DNA from: Qipengyuania soli
Lineage (GTDB): Bacteria; Pseudomonadota; Alphaproteobacteria; Sphingomonadales; Sphingomonadaceae
Assembly: GCF_015529805.1 (NCBI RefSeq)
Contig: NZ_CP064654.1
Span: forward strand, 1,860,001-1,924,000
DNA length: 64,000 nucleotides
Direction of reading: 5' to 3'
The notes below the pieces were generated by a model that saw only the letters and a program-made list of their open reading frames with translations, made no database searches and was not told where the DNA came from. Below are positions 7,178 to 17,935 of the stretch, piece after piece. Both the position numbers and the translations under genes were made by a program. The stretch's first letter is position 1; each line of letters starts with the position of its first letter.

Positions 7178-7579
7178 CTATTCGCGGCCGGGGAAAAAGA
7201 ACCGAGCCACTTCCTCACTGATCCGTGCCGGACGCAGCGTCTCGGCATCTATGCAGCACCAGCGCGACTTGACCTCGGCCAGCACCTCGCCACTGCGCTC
7301 GATCACGGTCGAATAAAACGCGCTAGCACCCTGGATCTTTTCGAGCACCGTGTTGGCGATCACATCGTCATCGAGGAAGGCCGGGCGGCGATAGGTGATC
7401 TCGTGCTTGATCGCGACCCAGGCGCGCTCTGCGACAGCCTGTGGCGGGGCGAGCTTGCGCCAATGTGCCAGCACCGCGTCCTGCACCCAGTTCAGGTAGC
7501 GCGCGTTGTTCACGTGCCCCATGAAATCGATGTCGGAGGGAATCACTTTGATCGGAAAGGCGAAAGGCTTTGCTGACAT
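7178..7579 (-). CDS. Acyl-CoA thioesterase (4HBT hotdog family)
   Basis: A 133-residue single hotdog domain with the 4-hydroxybenzoyl-CoA thioesterase pattern [15 protein letters not shown] at residues 17-31. The Asp in this motif is the expected catalytic residue. Such proteins (YbgC/FadM type) hydrolyse acyl-CoA thioesters; the substrate here is not known. ATG 7579 is divergent from leuC, and it is probably co-transcribed with crtZ. Confidence 0.88.
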   Translation of the reverse strand: MSAKPFAFPIKVIPSDIDFMGHVNNARYLNWVQDAVLAHWRKLAPPQAVAERAWVAIKHEITYRRPAFLDDDVIANTVLEKIQGASAFYSTVIERSGEVLAEVKSRWCCIDAETLRPARISEEVARFFFPGRE

Positions 7580-7668
7580 TCATGTCAATAAAGCAGAGAA
7601 AGGTTAAGTTTGGAAGACTCTGGATTTGCCTTTTTGCGCGAGTGCAAATCGTGGCCCAACCTGCCCGC

Positions 7669-9126
<1,458 letters not shown>

Positions 9127-9133
9127 GGGTCGC

Positions 9134-9292
9134 ATGACCAAGAAACTCACCGGCAAGGCCGCCATCGCGGGCGCCATCGGTTCCGCCGCTGTCGCCGCCG
9201 CACTGCTCTACGCGAACAAGCGCAAGGAAAAGAAGAAGGGACCGACCCAGCCCGGGCCGATACCCTCGGGGGAAAATCCCGAAACCGACTGA
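9134..9292 (+). CDS. 52-aa small hypothetical protein between leuC and the MBL gene
   Basis: ATG 9134, preceded by GAGGG, gives 52 residues: a basic start MTKKLTGKAA, a short Ala-rich hydrophobic helix (about 10-26), a Lys-rich stretch NKRKEKKKG and a Pro-rich tail. It looks like a single-pass membrane protein with a basic cytoplasmic tail. No family is recognised. It starts 7 nt after leuC, so it is in the same operon. Confidence 0.6.
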   Translation: MTKKLTGKAAIAGAIGSAAVAAALLYANKRKEKKKGPTQPGPIPSGENPETD

Positions 9293-9318
9293 GACCGCAT
9301 GCCGCAGGGGAGAAACGC

Positions 9319-10155
9319 ATGAGAAAATCGAGCGTGATCGCAGCCGGCTTGCTGGCCTGCACCGCCCTGCCCGCTTCGGCCAAGGACGCGCCCGATATCG
9401 AGATGTGGCGGCTCGACTGCGGGAAGCTCGAAATCAGCGACATCGGGCCCTTTTCCGATACCCATCTCTACGATGGCGAAGCGCGCATGCTGACCGACAG
9501 CTGCTACGTTATTCGCAATGGCAGGCGCTACCTCCTGTGGGACACCGGCTATCCCGCCGCGCTCAAGGGCAAGAGCGAGACGGCCTATGTCTTCACCGCC
9601 AGTCTTGCCGCGACCATCCCGGACCAGCTGGCCCAGATCGGACTGAAGCCCGAAGACATCAACTTCGTCGCGGTCAGCCACTACCATGACGACCATATCG
9701 GCCAGGTTCGCAATTTTTCCGGTGCTGAACTTTTGATCGGCGCGGCCGATGCCGAGGCGATCACTTCGGGCAAGATGGACGCGACACGCGCACAATTCGC
9801 CCCATTCCTCGGCGAAGGAGCGACAGGCAAGGTCCGGCGGATCGTGGCCGATCATGACGTCTTCGGCGACGGGTCGGTGACCATCGTCGCGATGCCCGGC
9901 CACACTCCGGGCCACAAGTCGCTGGTGGTGAAGCTGCCCCGGTCGGGGCCGGTCATGCTGACCGGCGACCTCTACCATTTCGAAGAGCAGATCACGAACC
10001 GCGGCGTACCGCAGTTCAATACCGACCGCGCCGATACGCTCGCATCGTTCGAGCGCTTCAACCAGATGGCCGACAATCTCGATGCCACGATCGTCATCCA
10101 GCACGATCCGCGGCACCTCGTCCGCCTGCCAGAATTCCCGGAGTCAGCGAAGTAA
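9319..10155 (+). CDS. Exported MBL-fold hydrolase, lactonase-like
   Basis: A 278-residue protein with a signal peptide (residues 1-21, LPASA|KD) and a metallo-beta-lactamase fold. Metal ligands are H121/H123/D125/H126 in [10 protein letters not shown]195 in GHTPGH, D217 in LTGDLYH and a late His in QHDPRH. This pattern fits the N-acyl homoserine lactonase-like subgroup, but the substrate cannot be fixed from sequence. Its last base overlaps the leuD ATG, so it sits inside the leuC-leuD operon although it is not a leucine gene. Confidence 0.8.
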   Translation: MRKSSVIAAGLLACTALPASAKDAPDIEMWRLDCGKLEISDIGPFSDTHLYDGEARMLTDSCYVIRNGRRYLLWDTGYPAALKGKSETAYVFTASLAATIPDQLAQIGLKPEDINFVAVSHYHDDHIGQVRNFSGAELLIGAADAEAITSGKMDATRAQFAPFLGEGATGKVRRIVADHDVFGDGSVTIVAMPGHTPGHKSLVVKLPRSGPVMLTGDLYHFEEQITNRGVPQFNTDRADTLASFERFNQMADNLDATIVIQHDPRHLVRLPEFPESAK

Positions 10156-10766
10156 TGAAACCCGTCTCGACCGTCGAAGGCCGCGCCATTCCGCTCGGCC
10201 TCAAGAACATCGACACCGACGTGATCATCCCCGCGCACTGGCTCAAGACGGTCAGCCGTGAGGGGCTCGGCAAGGGCGCGTTCGAGAGCATCCGTCAGAC
10301 ACCCGGCAATCCCTTCGACGTGGAGGATTTCGCCGGTGCCCCCATCCTCATCGCGGGCGACAATTTCGGCTGCGGATCGAGCCGCGAACACGCCGCATGG
10401 GCCATGCTCGACCTTGGGATCACCGCAGTGATCGCGCCGAGCTTTTCGGACATCTTTTCGGGCAACGCCTTCAAGAACGGCATCCTCACGGTTGCCCTTC
10501 CGCAGGAACAGGTCGACCGCCTGCTTGAAGTTGCACAGGATCAACCGATCAGCATCGATCTCGAGAACCAGGTCGTCACCACGCCCTTCCAGGACCGGTT
10601 CACCTTCGAGATCGACCCGTTCCGCAAGCGGTGCCTGATCGAAGGCCTCGACGAGATCGGCCTGACGCTTGCCAGCGAGGGCGCAATCACGACACACGAA
10701 GAGACGCGCGGCCAGGCCCTGCCCTGGCTCGACAACCCCCAGAAGAGTGAGAGAGAAGCAGCATGA
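10155..10766 (+). CDS. leuD: LeuD, 3-isopropylmalate dehydratase small subunit
   Basis: A 203-residue aconitase swivel-domain subunit and partner of LeuC. Typical motifs are [16 protein letters not shown] at the N-terminus and [13 protein letters not shown] for substrate binding. Its ATG overlaps the last base of the preceding MBL-gene stop, and its own stop overlaps the start of the quinone-reductase gene (ATGA, 10763-10766), so leuC-orf-MBL-leuD-qor form one translationally coupled operon. Confidence 0.96.
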   Translation: MKPVSTVEGRAIPLGLKNIDTDVIIPAHWLKTVSREGLGKGAFESIRQTPGNPFDVEDFAGAPILIAGDNFGCGSSREHAAWAMLDLGITAVIAPSFSDIFSGNAFKNGILTVALPQEQVDRLLEVAQDQPISIDLENQVVTTPFQDRFTFEIDPFRKRCLIEGLDEIGLTLASEGAITTHEETRGQALPWLDNPQKSEREAA

Positions 10767-11761
10767 AGGCAGTCCTGTCGAAGGAAACCGGTGGTCCTGA
10801 AACCCTCGTTGTCGAGGACATTGCCGAGCCCACCCCCGGCAAGGGCGAGGTGCTGATCAAGGTCGCCGCCTGCGCGATCAACTTCCCCGACACGCTGATC
10901 ATCCGCGACATGTACCAGTTCAAGCCGCCGCGCCCCTTCGCGCCGGGTGGCGAGATCTCGGGCACGATCGAGGCGCTGGGCGAAGGCGTGACCGGCTGGC
11001 AGGTCGGCGACAAGGTCATGTGCGGCGTCGGCAATGGCGGCTTGCAGGAGAAGGTTGCGGTCGCCGCGGCGCGCCTGTTCAAGGTACCTGAAGGCGTCGA
11101 CCTGGTGAAAGCCAGCGCGCTGCTGATGACCTACGGCACAAACATCCATGGCCTCAAGGACCGCGGCGACATCAAGGAAGGCGACACCGTCCTGGTGCTC
11201 GGCGCAGCGGGCGGTGTTGGTCTCTCGGCGGTCGAGCTGGCCAAGGCCTGGGGATGCCGCGTGGTTGCCGCCGTCTCGACCGAGGAAAAGGGCGAAGTTG
11301 CAAAACAGCACGGCGCGGACGCAGTCGTGATCTACCCGCGCGCGCCGTTCGACAAGGATACGTCGAAGGATCTCGCCAACGCCTTCAAGGAGGCTGTCGG
11401 CCCCAATGGCGCTGACATCGTCTATGACATCGTCGGCGGCGACTATTCCGAACCCGCCCTGCGCGCAATCGCGTGGGAGGGACGCTTCCTGGTGGTCGGT
11501 TTCCCCGCCGGCATAGCGAAGATGCCGCTCAACCTCACCCTGCTGAAGAGTTGCGACATTCGCGGCGTCTTCTGGGGCGCGTTCACGGCCCGCGAGCCCG
11601 AGCGCAACCAGAAGAACATCGAGGAACTGTTCGACCTGTGGAAGGCCGGCAAGATCGACCCGCTCGTCAGCGAAACCTATCCGATCGAGCGCGCGCACGA
11701 AGCCATCGCCAAGCTCGAAAACCGCGGGGCGATCGGGAAACTCGTCGTGGTGATGGAATAA
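10763..11761 (+). CDS. NADPH:quinone oxidoreductase-type MDR enzyme
   Basis: A 332-residue zinc-independent medium-chain reductase of the quinone oxidoreductase group. It has an N-terminal GroES-like domain and a Rossmann domain with [17 protein letters not shown] at about residues 150-166. No catalytic or structural zinc cysteines are visible. Such enzymes reduce quinones or enoyl-type substrates with NADPH. It is translationally coupled to leuD. Confidence 0.85.
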   Translation: MKAVLSKETGGPETLVVEDIAEPTPGKGEVLIKVAACAINFPDTLIIRDMYQFKPPRPFAPGGEISGTIEALGEGVTGWQVGDKVMCGVGNGGLQEKVAVAAARLFKVPEGVDLVKASALLMTYGTNIHGLKDRGDIKEGDTVLVLGAAGGVGLSAVELAKAWGCRVVAAVSTEEKGEVAKQHGADAVVIYPRAPFDKDTSKDLANAFKEAVGPNGADIVYDIVGGDYSEPALRAIAWEGRFLVVGFPAGIAKMPLNLTLLKSCDIRGVFWGAFTAREPERNQKNIEELFDLWKAGKIDPLVSETYPIERAHEAIAKLENRGAIGKLVVVME

Positions 11762-11854
11762 GGCCCTTGCGGCGGTGAACGAACAAGCGCCCTTGCGGGC
11801 TTGGGGGGCCGCGCCTATTCCGGCCCCCGACATTCCCATCCCGAGAGGACAATC

Positions 11855-12181
11855 ATGACCGATTTCAAGGATCGCGAGCGCGGCGAGGAAGCCAAGTTCG
11901 CCTTCGACGAGGAAAACGCCTTCAAGATCGCCGCACGCCGCAATCGCCTGGTCGGCGAATGGGCCGCGAGCCTGATGGGTCTCACCGAAGAAGAGACCGA
12001 CGCCTACAAGAAGGCTGTCGTCCAGGCCGATTTCGAGGAAGCCGGTGACGAGGATGTCATCCGCAAGCTCCTAGGCGACCTGACCGCTGCCGACTGCGAT
12101 GTCAGCGAGGAAGATATTCGCTCCAAACTGGAAGAGTGCGCCGTCGAGGCCCGCCGCCAGTTCATGACGGACCAGCGCTGA
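11855..12181 (+). CDS. ATPase inhibitor subunit zeta (DUF1476)
   Basis: A 108-residue DUF1476 protein starting MTDFKDRERGEEAKFAFDEE, the signature of the alphaproteobacterial zeta subunit that blocks ATP hydrolysis by F1Fo-ATPase. The N-terminal segment is the inhibitory part and the rest is a helical bundle. GAGAGGA before ATG 11855 supports the start. It is followed 4 nt later by bolA, then grxD. Confidence 0.9.
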   Translation: MTDFKDRERGEEAKFAFDEENAFKIAARRNRLVGEWAASLMGLTEEETDAYKKAVVQADFEEAGDEDVIRKLLGDLTAADCDVSEEDIRSKLEECAVEARRQFMTDQR

Positions 12182-12185
12182 ACCC

Positions 12186-12419
12186 ATGCCGATGGCCGCA
12201 GCCGATATCGTCGCGCTGATCGAAACTGCGCTTCCCGGCGCGGTGGTCGAGATGCGCGACCTTGCGGGCGACAACGACCATTGGGCAGCCAAGGTCACCG
12301 CGCCGCAATTCGCGGGCAAGAGCCGCGTCCAGCAGCACAAGCTGGTCTATGACGCGCTGGGCGGGCGCATGGGCGGCGAACTGCACGCCTTGCAACTGAC
12401 CACCCAAGCCCCCACCTGA
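12186..12419 (+). CDS. BolA-family protein
   Basis: A 77-residue BolA-like protein with the family helix [15 protein letters not shown] and a conserved His that in BolA proteins helps bind a [2Fe-2S] cluster with a monothiol glutaredoxin. The grxD gene follows 40 nt later, a pairing widely conserved in alphaproteobacteria and consistent with a BolA-Grx iron-signalling or trafficking pair. Confidence 0.92.
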   Translation: MPMAAADIVALIETALPGAVVEMRDLAGDNDHWAAKVTAPQFAGKSRVQQHKLVYDALGGRMGGELHALQLTTQAPT

Positions 12420-12459
12420 TCTCTCGCAACGCAATTTCTTGACGAAGGACGGACCTCCT

Positions 12460-12792
12460 ATGTCCGATACTAACCAGCGCATCGCCGATATCGTCGGCAG
12501 CAACGACGTGGTCCTGTTCATGAAGGGCACTCCGCTTTTCCCGCAGTGCGGCTTTTCCAGTCGGGCCGTGGCAATCCTCGACCACTGCGGCGTCGCCTAT
12601 GACAGCGTCGATGTCCTGCAGGACATGGAAATCCGCCAGGGCATCAAGAGCTTTTCCGACTGGCCGACCATTCCCCAGCTCTACATCAAGGGCGAATTCG
12701 TCGGCGGCAGCGACATCATGATGGAAATGTTCGAAGCCGGCGAACTCCAGCAGATGATGGCCGACAAGCAGGTTGCAAAGGCCGAAGGCTGA
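12460..12792 (+). CDS. grxD: Monothiol glutaredoxin Grx4-type
   Basis: A 110-residue CGFS monothiol glutaredoxin. The active site PQCGFSSRA has Cys30, and [20 protein letters not shown] is the glutathione-binding part. It binds and transfers [2Fe-2S] clusters, often together with BolA, which is encoded just upstream. ATG 12460 ([10 protein letters not shown]) is chosen over a TTG seven codons earlier, as it matches the usual N-terminus. A strong terminator follows at 12816. Confidence 0.95.
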   Translation: MSDTNQRIADIVGSNDVVLFMKGTPLFPQCGFSSRAVAILDHCGVAYDSVDVLQDMEIRQGIKSFSDWPTIPQLYIKGEFVGGSDIMMEMFEAGELQQMMADKQVAKAEG

Positions 12793-12815
12793 CGCCGCGC
12801 CAAAACTGAAACGGG

Positions 12816-12856
12816 AAAGGCCCGCCTGGTGGGACAACCAGGCGGGCCTTTTTTGT
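12816..12856 (+). terminator. Rho-independent terminator after grxD
   Basis: A 15-bp perfect stem, AAAGGCCCGCCTGGT (12816-12830) with its complement at 12837-12851 and a 6-nt loop, runs directly into a T6 tract (12849-12854). It closes the bolA/grxD transcription unit. The remaining 220 bases before the NUDIX gene show no convincing ORF or RNA gene. Confidence 0.92.
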
Positions 12857-13076
12857 ACTCAAAGGGGCGCTGCCAAAACCAGGGACAGGCGCGCCCCGAG
12901 GAAGACTTCTTAGGGACACCGGCTATTATGCAGGCGCCGTGCCAAACTCTGCGAAGCACGGGTTAGTGGGCGATACAGTGGTTAACGCCCGCTTCACGCC
13001 AAAGCTTCATGTAAAAAATCCCGACATGCCTCCGGTTTGCCTTGGCAAGCCGCCGCCCTCGGGTAACAAGTGAAGG

Positions 13077-13859
13077 ATGAGCGACACCGTCAACACCTCG
13101 CCCGATGGCATTCCAGCCGCCACTGTCGTCATCTTTCGCAAGGGCGAGGTGGATGGGCCGCCGGAAATCCTCATGACCATCCGCTCGCGCAACATGGTCT
13201 TCGCCGGCGGCATGGCGGTCTTCCCCGGCGGCCGTGTCGATCCGGCCGATTTCGAGCTCGGCGCCATGATCGGCGGGCCGCTCGATCCCGACGAGGCCGC
13301 GCACCAGGTTGCGGTGGTGCGCGAGACGCTAGAGGAGACCGGGCTGGCCATCGGGCTCAAGGGCGACATCGATGCCGCCAAGGCACGCGCCGCTCGCGAG
13401 TTCCTGCAACAGACCGGCCAGCTTGCTCCCGTCCTCGAACATTTCGGCTGGGAACTCGATCTCGACCAGCTCACGCCTTTCGCCCGCTGGTTTCCCAAGA
13501 ACGAGCGCATTCCACGCGTCTACGATACCCGCTTTTACCTCGCCGATCTGGGCACCGGGGCGGTCGAGATCGAAGCCGATTTGTCGGAGAACACCCATCT
13601 CTTCTGGACGACCGCGCAGGGTGCACTCGACGCCGCCGAACGGGAGGAGATCAAGGTCATCTTCCCGACCCGCCGCAACCTCGAGCGACTGGCGCTCTTC
13701 GGGAGCTTCGAGGAAGCGAGGGCACAGGCCGAGGCGATTCCTGTGCGTACCATCACGCCCTTCATCGGAGAGACCGACGGGAAATCTTGGCTGCATATCG
13801 GCGAGGAGCATGGCTATCCCGTCACCGGCGAACCGCTGGAGTCGGTAGCGCGGGGCTGA
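13077..13859 (+). CDS. NUDIX hydrolase, NUDT19/NUDT7-like architecture
   Basis: A 260-residue protein with FPGGRVDPAD at residues 49-58 and a NUDIX helix RETLEETGL at 82-90. The two halves of the NUDIX box are separated by an insertion, as in the larger NUDT19-like proteins, so this is not a small MutT type. These enzymes cleave nucleoside-diphosphate-X compounds such as CoA, but the substrate cannot be assigned here. AAGG precedes ATG 13077. Confidence 0.82.
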   Translation: MSDTVNTSPDGIPAATVVIFRKGEVDGPPEILMTIRSRNMVFAGGMAVFPGGRVDPADFELGAMIGGPLDPDEAAHQVAVVRETLEETGLAIGLKGDIDAAKARAAREFLQQTGQLAPVLEHFGWELDLDQLTPFARWFPKNERIPRVYDTRFYLADLGTGAVEIEADLSENTHLFWTTAQGALDAAEREEIKVIFPTRRNLERLALFGSFEEARAQAEAIPVRTITPFIGETDGKSWLHIGEEHGYPVTGEPLESVARG

Positions 13860-13881
13860 CTTTCCGCGCGCTTGGGGGAAG

Positions 13882-13958
13882 TGGCGCGCCCGGCAGGACT
13901 CGAACCTGCAACTCCAAGCTTAGAAGGCTCGTGCTCTATCCAGTTGAACTACGGGCGC
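13882..13958 (-). tRNA. tRNA-Arg (anticodon UCU)
   Basis: The minus strand folds as a full tRNA: acceptor stem GCGCCCG/CGGGCGC, D arm GTTC...GAGC, anticodon stem CGAGC/GCTTG with loop CTTCTAA (anticodon TCT, reading AGA), T arm GCAGG-TTCGAGT-CCTGC, discriminator G and an encoded CCA at 13882-13884. It lies between the NUDIX gene and yhhQ. No integrase gene or repeated tRNA 3' end was noticed nearby. Confidence 0.95.
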
Positions 13959-14019
13959 GCGCTGCGGCTGCCATAACGCCGCTTTCGCGCGGGGCCAATC
14001 GGCTCTAATCACCTTTGCC

Positions 14020-14760
14020 ATGGAAAACAGCCCCACACCCCGCCCCGCCTCGGAAGCTCCGCGGTTCCGTTATTACGACCTCGTCATGGCGGCATTCGTC
14101 ACGATCCTGCTGCTGTCGAACCTCATCGGGGCATCCAAGCCGAGCTACGTGAACCTGCCGGGCATCGGTGAATGGTCGTTCGGCGCGGGCGTATTGTTCT
14201 TCCCGGTGAGCTACATCATCGGCGACGTGCTGACCGAGGTTTACGGCTATGCCCGCGCGCGACGGGTGATCTGGGCCGGTTTCGCGGCACTCGCCTTCAT
14301 GGCCTTCATGGCGTGGGTGGTGGTCAAGCTGCCGCCGGCAGCGGGGTGGCCGGGGCAGGAGTCTTACGAGTTCGTGTTCGGCAACAGCTGGCGCATCGTG
14401 CTTGCCTCGATGACCGCCTTCTGGGTCGGCGAGTTCGCCAACAGCTTCGTGCTCGCCAAGATGAAGGTGTGGAGCCAGGGGCGCCACCTGTGGATGCGCA
14501 CCATCGGTTCGACGATCGTGGGCCAGGGTCTGGACAGCCTGATCTTCTATCCGCTCGCCTTCTATGGGCTGGCCGGCTGGCCGATCGAGCAGCTGTGGCA
14601 GGTCGTCCTGTCGCAATGGGTCATCAAGACCGCATGGGAAGCGCTGCTGACGCCGGTTACCTATGCCGTGGTCGGGGGACTGAAGAAGGCGGAAGGCGTG
14701 GAGGTGTTCGATACCGACACCGACTTCTCGCCCTTCGCCAGCACCGACACGCGCGACTGA
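14020..14760 (+). CDS. yhhQ: Queuosine-precursor transporter (YhhQ family)
   Basis: A 246-residue integral membrane protein with about six helices. Signature stretches include LLLSNLIGASKP, FPVSYIIGDVLTEVYGYARA and IGSTIVGQGLDSLIFYPLAF. YhhQ-family proteins import queuosine precursors such as preQ0 for tRNA modification. The protein is slightly longer than the Escherichia coli one. It converges on a TonB receptor gene, with a hairpin between them. Confidence 0.9.
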   Translation: MENSPTPRPASEAPRFRYYDLVMAAFVTILLLSNLIGASKPSYVNLPGIGEWSFGAGVLFFPVSYIIGDVLTEVYGYARARRVIWAGFAALAFMAFMAWVVVKLPPAAGWPGQESYEFVFGNSWRIVLASMTAFWVGEFANSFVLAKMKVWSQGRHLWMRTIGSTIVGQGLDSLIFYPLAFYGLAGWPIEQLWQVVLSQWVIKTAWEALLTPVTYAVVGGLKKAEGVEVFDTDTDFSPFASTDTRD

Positions 14761-14784
14761 CTCTCTCTCACGTATCGAGGACAT

Positions 14785-14816
14785 AGAAAAAGGGGCGACC
14801 CGCAGGCCGCCCCTCC
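14785..14816 (-). terminator. Terminator between yhhQ and the TonB receptor
   Basis: A hairpin with stem AGGGGCG (14791-14797) and CGCCCCT (14808-14814). On the minus strand it is followed by TTTTTCT, so it works best for the TonB receptor gene that ends at 14838. Confidence 0.75.
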
Positions 14817-14837
14817 TCCCCCTTTGTCCGGGTCAGA

Positions 14838-17735
14838 TTAGAACTTCGCACCCACCGCGATGCCGTAGCGACGCGGGTCGAGAGTGAAGACGTTGGTGAA
14901 CAGGCCCGACGATGCGTCGGTAACGTAAAGACCGGTTACCGAGTCATCGTTGAAGATGTTCTGGACGAAGCCGCGGACGAACCAGCGGTCATCCGAGCCG
15001 TTCAGCTGGATCGAGGCGTTCGCCTGGAAGAACGGTTCGATGCGGTTGACGCGGCCGTTGAAGACGTTGCCATACTGCTCGCCGGTGAAGGCGACGTCCA
15101 CGCGCGGTACCAGGGTCATGCCATTATCGAAGTGTGCCGTGTACTGGACGCCGGCCGAAGCCTTCATCTCCGGAGCCTGCGGCAGCTTGTTGCCCTTCAG
15201 GTTCACTTCGACACCCGGGCTCAGCACCTGGATGCCGCCGAAGGCCGCACCGATTGCTGCAGCCTGTGCGGTCAGCACGTTGCAGATGCTGAAGGCCCCG
15301 GCAGACGCGATGTTGCCGTCCGCAGCGAACTCTTCGACACCCTGGAGGCCAAGTGCCGGGTTAACGGCATTGACGAAGGCATCCGGACCACCCGGAGCAC
15401 CACCGGTGACTGCGCAGAGTGCGCCGTTGGTGATGTCCTTGATGATCACTGCATTTGCATCGCCGCCACCCGGATCACGCGGGTCCGAGAAGTACTGATC
15501 CCCTGCAACCTCGGCGTTGAGGTAGCTGAAGTTCATGTTGACCAGCCAGTCCGGCGAAGGCGCCATGATGCTTTCGAGCTCGATACCCCAGACCTTGGCA
15601 TCGATCTGGTCGTTGACCGAGGTACGGGCGATGATGCGGCTCAACTGGAGACCGGTGTAGTCGTAGTAGAAAGCAGTAGCGTTGAGCTGGAAAGCGCCGT
15701 TGGCAAAGGTATTCTTGATACCGATTTCGTAGGCATTGATGCTTTCCGGACCGAAGCTTTCGCTAACGGCAAACACCGGCGACAGCGGCGGGTTGATACC
15801 GCCCGACTTGTAGCCACGCGAGTACGACGCATAGATGAGGCTGTCCGGCGAGATCTTCCAGTCGATCACGAAGCGACCAGTGATTTCGTCGAAGCCGACA
15901 TTGCGCGACTGCAGGAGCTGGTTACCCGCAAGACCCGGGTCGGCGTCGAAGCTGCCGACATACGGCGAATCGAACGGATCGCCATTGTTGCTGTACGGAT
16001 TGAGGAAGGAGGCAAGCGTAGTGCGTGCATCCAGGCTCTTCTTGTCGTTGTTGTAACGCAGACCAGCAGTGATCTTGATGCTGTCCGACAGATCGAAGTA
16101 GGCCTCGCCGAAGATGCCGTAGCTCTTCAGCTCGAAGCTCTTGGTGTTGTTGCGGTAGTACGACGTCGCGAGGTAGCTCGGCGGAAGACCGCCGCCCAGC
16201 GAAGTGAACGAACCAAGGACACCGGTGATGTAGTCAATCGCGAAAGCATTGACATAATAGTCGGTGTCATAGGCCTTGGCGTTGGCGTAAATGCCGCCGA
16301 GGAGGAAGTTGAACGGCCCGTCGAAATCCGACGAAATGATCGCTTCCACCGACCACGAGTTGCCATGGGACGACGAGCGGTCAAACTGCGTTCCGCTTGG
16401 CGTACAAATCCTGGCCCCTTCGAAAGCACCCAAACCATCGTCACGCGTATCCGATACGCACAGGTTGGAGCCGTCAAACAAGCCATCCACGATTGGCTGG
16501 AAATAGGACGCCACCGTCGGTCCGACAGCCAGGGGGTTGGCAAAGGTGTTCAGCGTAGCGAAGGCCGTTGCTGCCTGCGGGATTTCCCCGACACCGTTAT
16601 TATAGTCCTGCCGCGAGTTGACGGAGGTTTCCTGGTAAACACCGGTAAGGCCGAGTTTGATGGAGCCGAGGCCCTGTTCGAGATGCGCCTGAACCTGCAA
16701 TTCATCCGCGAAATATTCCGGCGTGAACTGCGTATTGACCTGGCGATAGCTGGCCGGTTCGACGAAATTCGCATAAGCATCCGGGCCATACAGGCTGTTG
16801 AGGCCGAAGCTGCCCGGAATGCCGTTGATTGCCAGGAATTCCGATGAACCCAACGTACCGGTAAAGGTCGAGTTCGAGTTGGTCTTGTCGAAGTCGCGCC
16901 GGTTGTTGAGACAGCCGAGAATGCCGGTTTCGTCGCGTTGGCACAGCTGCTTCTGGATGCGCATGCGATTGTCGTCTTCACGGAAATAATATCCCATGAG
17001 ATCGAAAGTCGTGTCCGGACCCGGTTCGAAACGCAGCGAGCCGCGCACAGCATACATCTCGCGACCGTCGATATCTTCGTTGTTGAACAGGTTGGTCGTG
17101 TAGCCGTCACGCTTCAGGTAGAAGCCGGCGACCCGGGCAGCGATGGTATCGCCGACAGGAACGTTGACCATCCCCTTGGCCTTGATGCCGTTGTAGTTGC
17201 CGTATTCGAACTCGCCGGAAGCGCCGAATTCGCCGAGTTCAGGCTTGTGGGTGACGACGTTGACAACGCCCGAGGTTGCGTTGCGGCCGAACAGGGTGCC
17301 CTGGGGACCGCGCAGAACTTCGACGCGTTCAAGGTCGAAATACTCGGTTTCGAACAGGCGCGTGCCGAACAGAGGGGAGCCATTTGCGTGGATAGCGGTC
17401 GCGCTATCGCAGGAGGTACCGACGCAAAGGTCGCCGATGCCGCGGATAGTGAAGGAGGAGCTGGTGAAGTTGCTCTTCGTGAACGAGACGTTCGGCAGGG
17501 TCAGCTGAAGGTCGCTGGCGTTTTCGATCTGCTGCGCTTCGAGAGCGGCAGAATCGAACGCGCTAACGGCGATCGGAACTTCCTGCAGGCTCTGGTTCTG
17601 ACGCTGAGCGGTAACGATGATGACGTTTTGATTGACGGTGGGCGTCTCTTCGTCGCCACCGGTATCCTGAGCATAAGCAGGGAACGACATTGCGCTCGCG
17701 CAAATCCCCGCAAGCAAGGTAGCCCTCACTCTCAT
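14838..17735 (-). CDS. TonB-dependent outer-membrane receptor
   Basis: A 965-residue receptor. ATG 17735 is preceded by a strong ribosome site (GAGGAGAGGG on the minus strand); an in-frame ATG at 17753 is less likely. A signal peptide (about residues 1-22, FPAYA|QD) is followed by a TonB-box-like IIVTAQRQNQSLQEVP. The plug contains RVEVLRGPQGTLFGRNATSG, and the barrel ends with an aromatic C-terminus (AVGAKF). The type is common in Sphingomonadales for uptake of lipophilic or oligomeric nutrients; the ligand is unknown. It stands alone, downstream of and parallel to virB11 with 200 nt between. That gap holds a small inverted repeat (CATAC-N4-GTATG, 17788-17801), a possible regulator site. Confidence 0.93.
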   Translation of the reverse strand: MRVRATLLAGICASAMSFPAYAQDTGGDEETPTVNQNVIIVTAQRQNQSLQEVPIAVSAFDSAALEAQQIENASDLQLTLPNVSFTKSNFTSSSFTIRGIGDLCVGTSCDSATAIHANGSPLFGTRLFETEYFDLERVEVLRGPQGTLFGRNATSGVVNVVTHKPELGEFGASGEFEYGNYNGIKAKGMVNVPVGDTIAARVAGFYLKRDGYTTNLFNNEDIDGREMYAVRGSLRFEPGPDTTFDLMGYYFREDDNRMRIQKQLCQRDETGILGCLNNRRDFDKTNSNSTFTGTLGSSEFLAINGIPGSFGLNSLYGPDAYANFVEPASYRQVNTQFTPEYFADELQVQAHLEQGLGSIKLGLTGVYQETSVNSRQDYNNGVGEIPQAATAFATLNTFANPLAVGPTVASYFQPIVDGLFDGSNLCVSDTRDDGLGAFEGARICTPSGTQFDRSSSHGNSWSVEAIISSDFDGPFNFLLGGIYANAKAYDTDYYVNAFAIDYITGVLGSFTSLGGGLPPSYLATSYYRNNTKSFELKSYGIFGEAYFDLSDSIKITAGLRYNNDKKSLDARTTLASFLNPYSNNGDPFDSPYVGSFDADPGLAGNQLLQSRNVGFDEITGRFVIDWKISPDSLIYASYSRGYKSGGINPPLSPVFAVSESFGPESINAYEIGIKNTFANGAFQLNATAFYYDYTGLQLSRIIARTSVNDQIDAKVWGIELESIMAPSPDWLVNMNFSYLNAEVAGDQYFSDPRDPGGGDANAVIIKDITNGALCAVTGGAPGGPDAFVNAVNPALGLQGVEEFAADGNIASAGAFSICNVLTAQAAAIGAAFGGIQVLSPGVEVNLKGNKLPQAPEMKASAGVQYTAHFDNGMTLVPRVDVAFTGEQYGNVFNGRVNRIEPFFQANASIQLNGSDDRWFVRGFVQNIFNDDSVTGLYVTDASSGLFTNVFTLDPRRYGIAVGAKF

Positions 17736-17935
17736 AAACCCTCTCCTCTCCACTGGCCGTCTGTGCAGCCTAGGGGACGAAAGCTATCATACATTCGTAT
17801 GCACGCAAGTGTGTGCGCAGGATAATTGCGCGAAACCCCTACAGTTTTTTGCGAGTGTTATCCAAAGTCCCCACTTGGGAACCTTCCTGACGTTACGGCA
17901 TGGCTGCACGCAGCCCCGGGAACGGGGACAGCGGT

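Noticed and set aside
12857-13076. A small RNA or ORF in the gap between the grxD terminator and the NUDIX gene
   Set aside because: Only short unconvincing frames and weak inverted repeats (for example TTGCCTTGGCAA) are seen; there is no promoter-terminator pair.
15132-16847. A 571-codon plus-strand frame inside the first TonB receptor
   Set aside because: It is antisense to a receptor with an intact plug and barrel, and its composition is that of a mirror frame.
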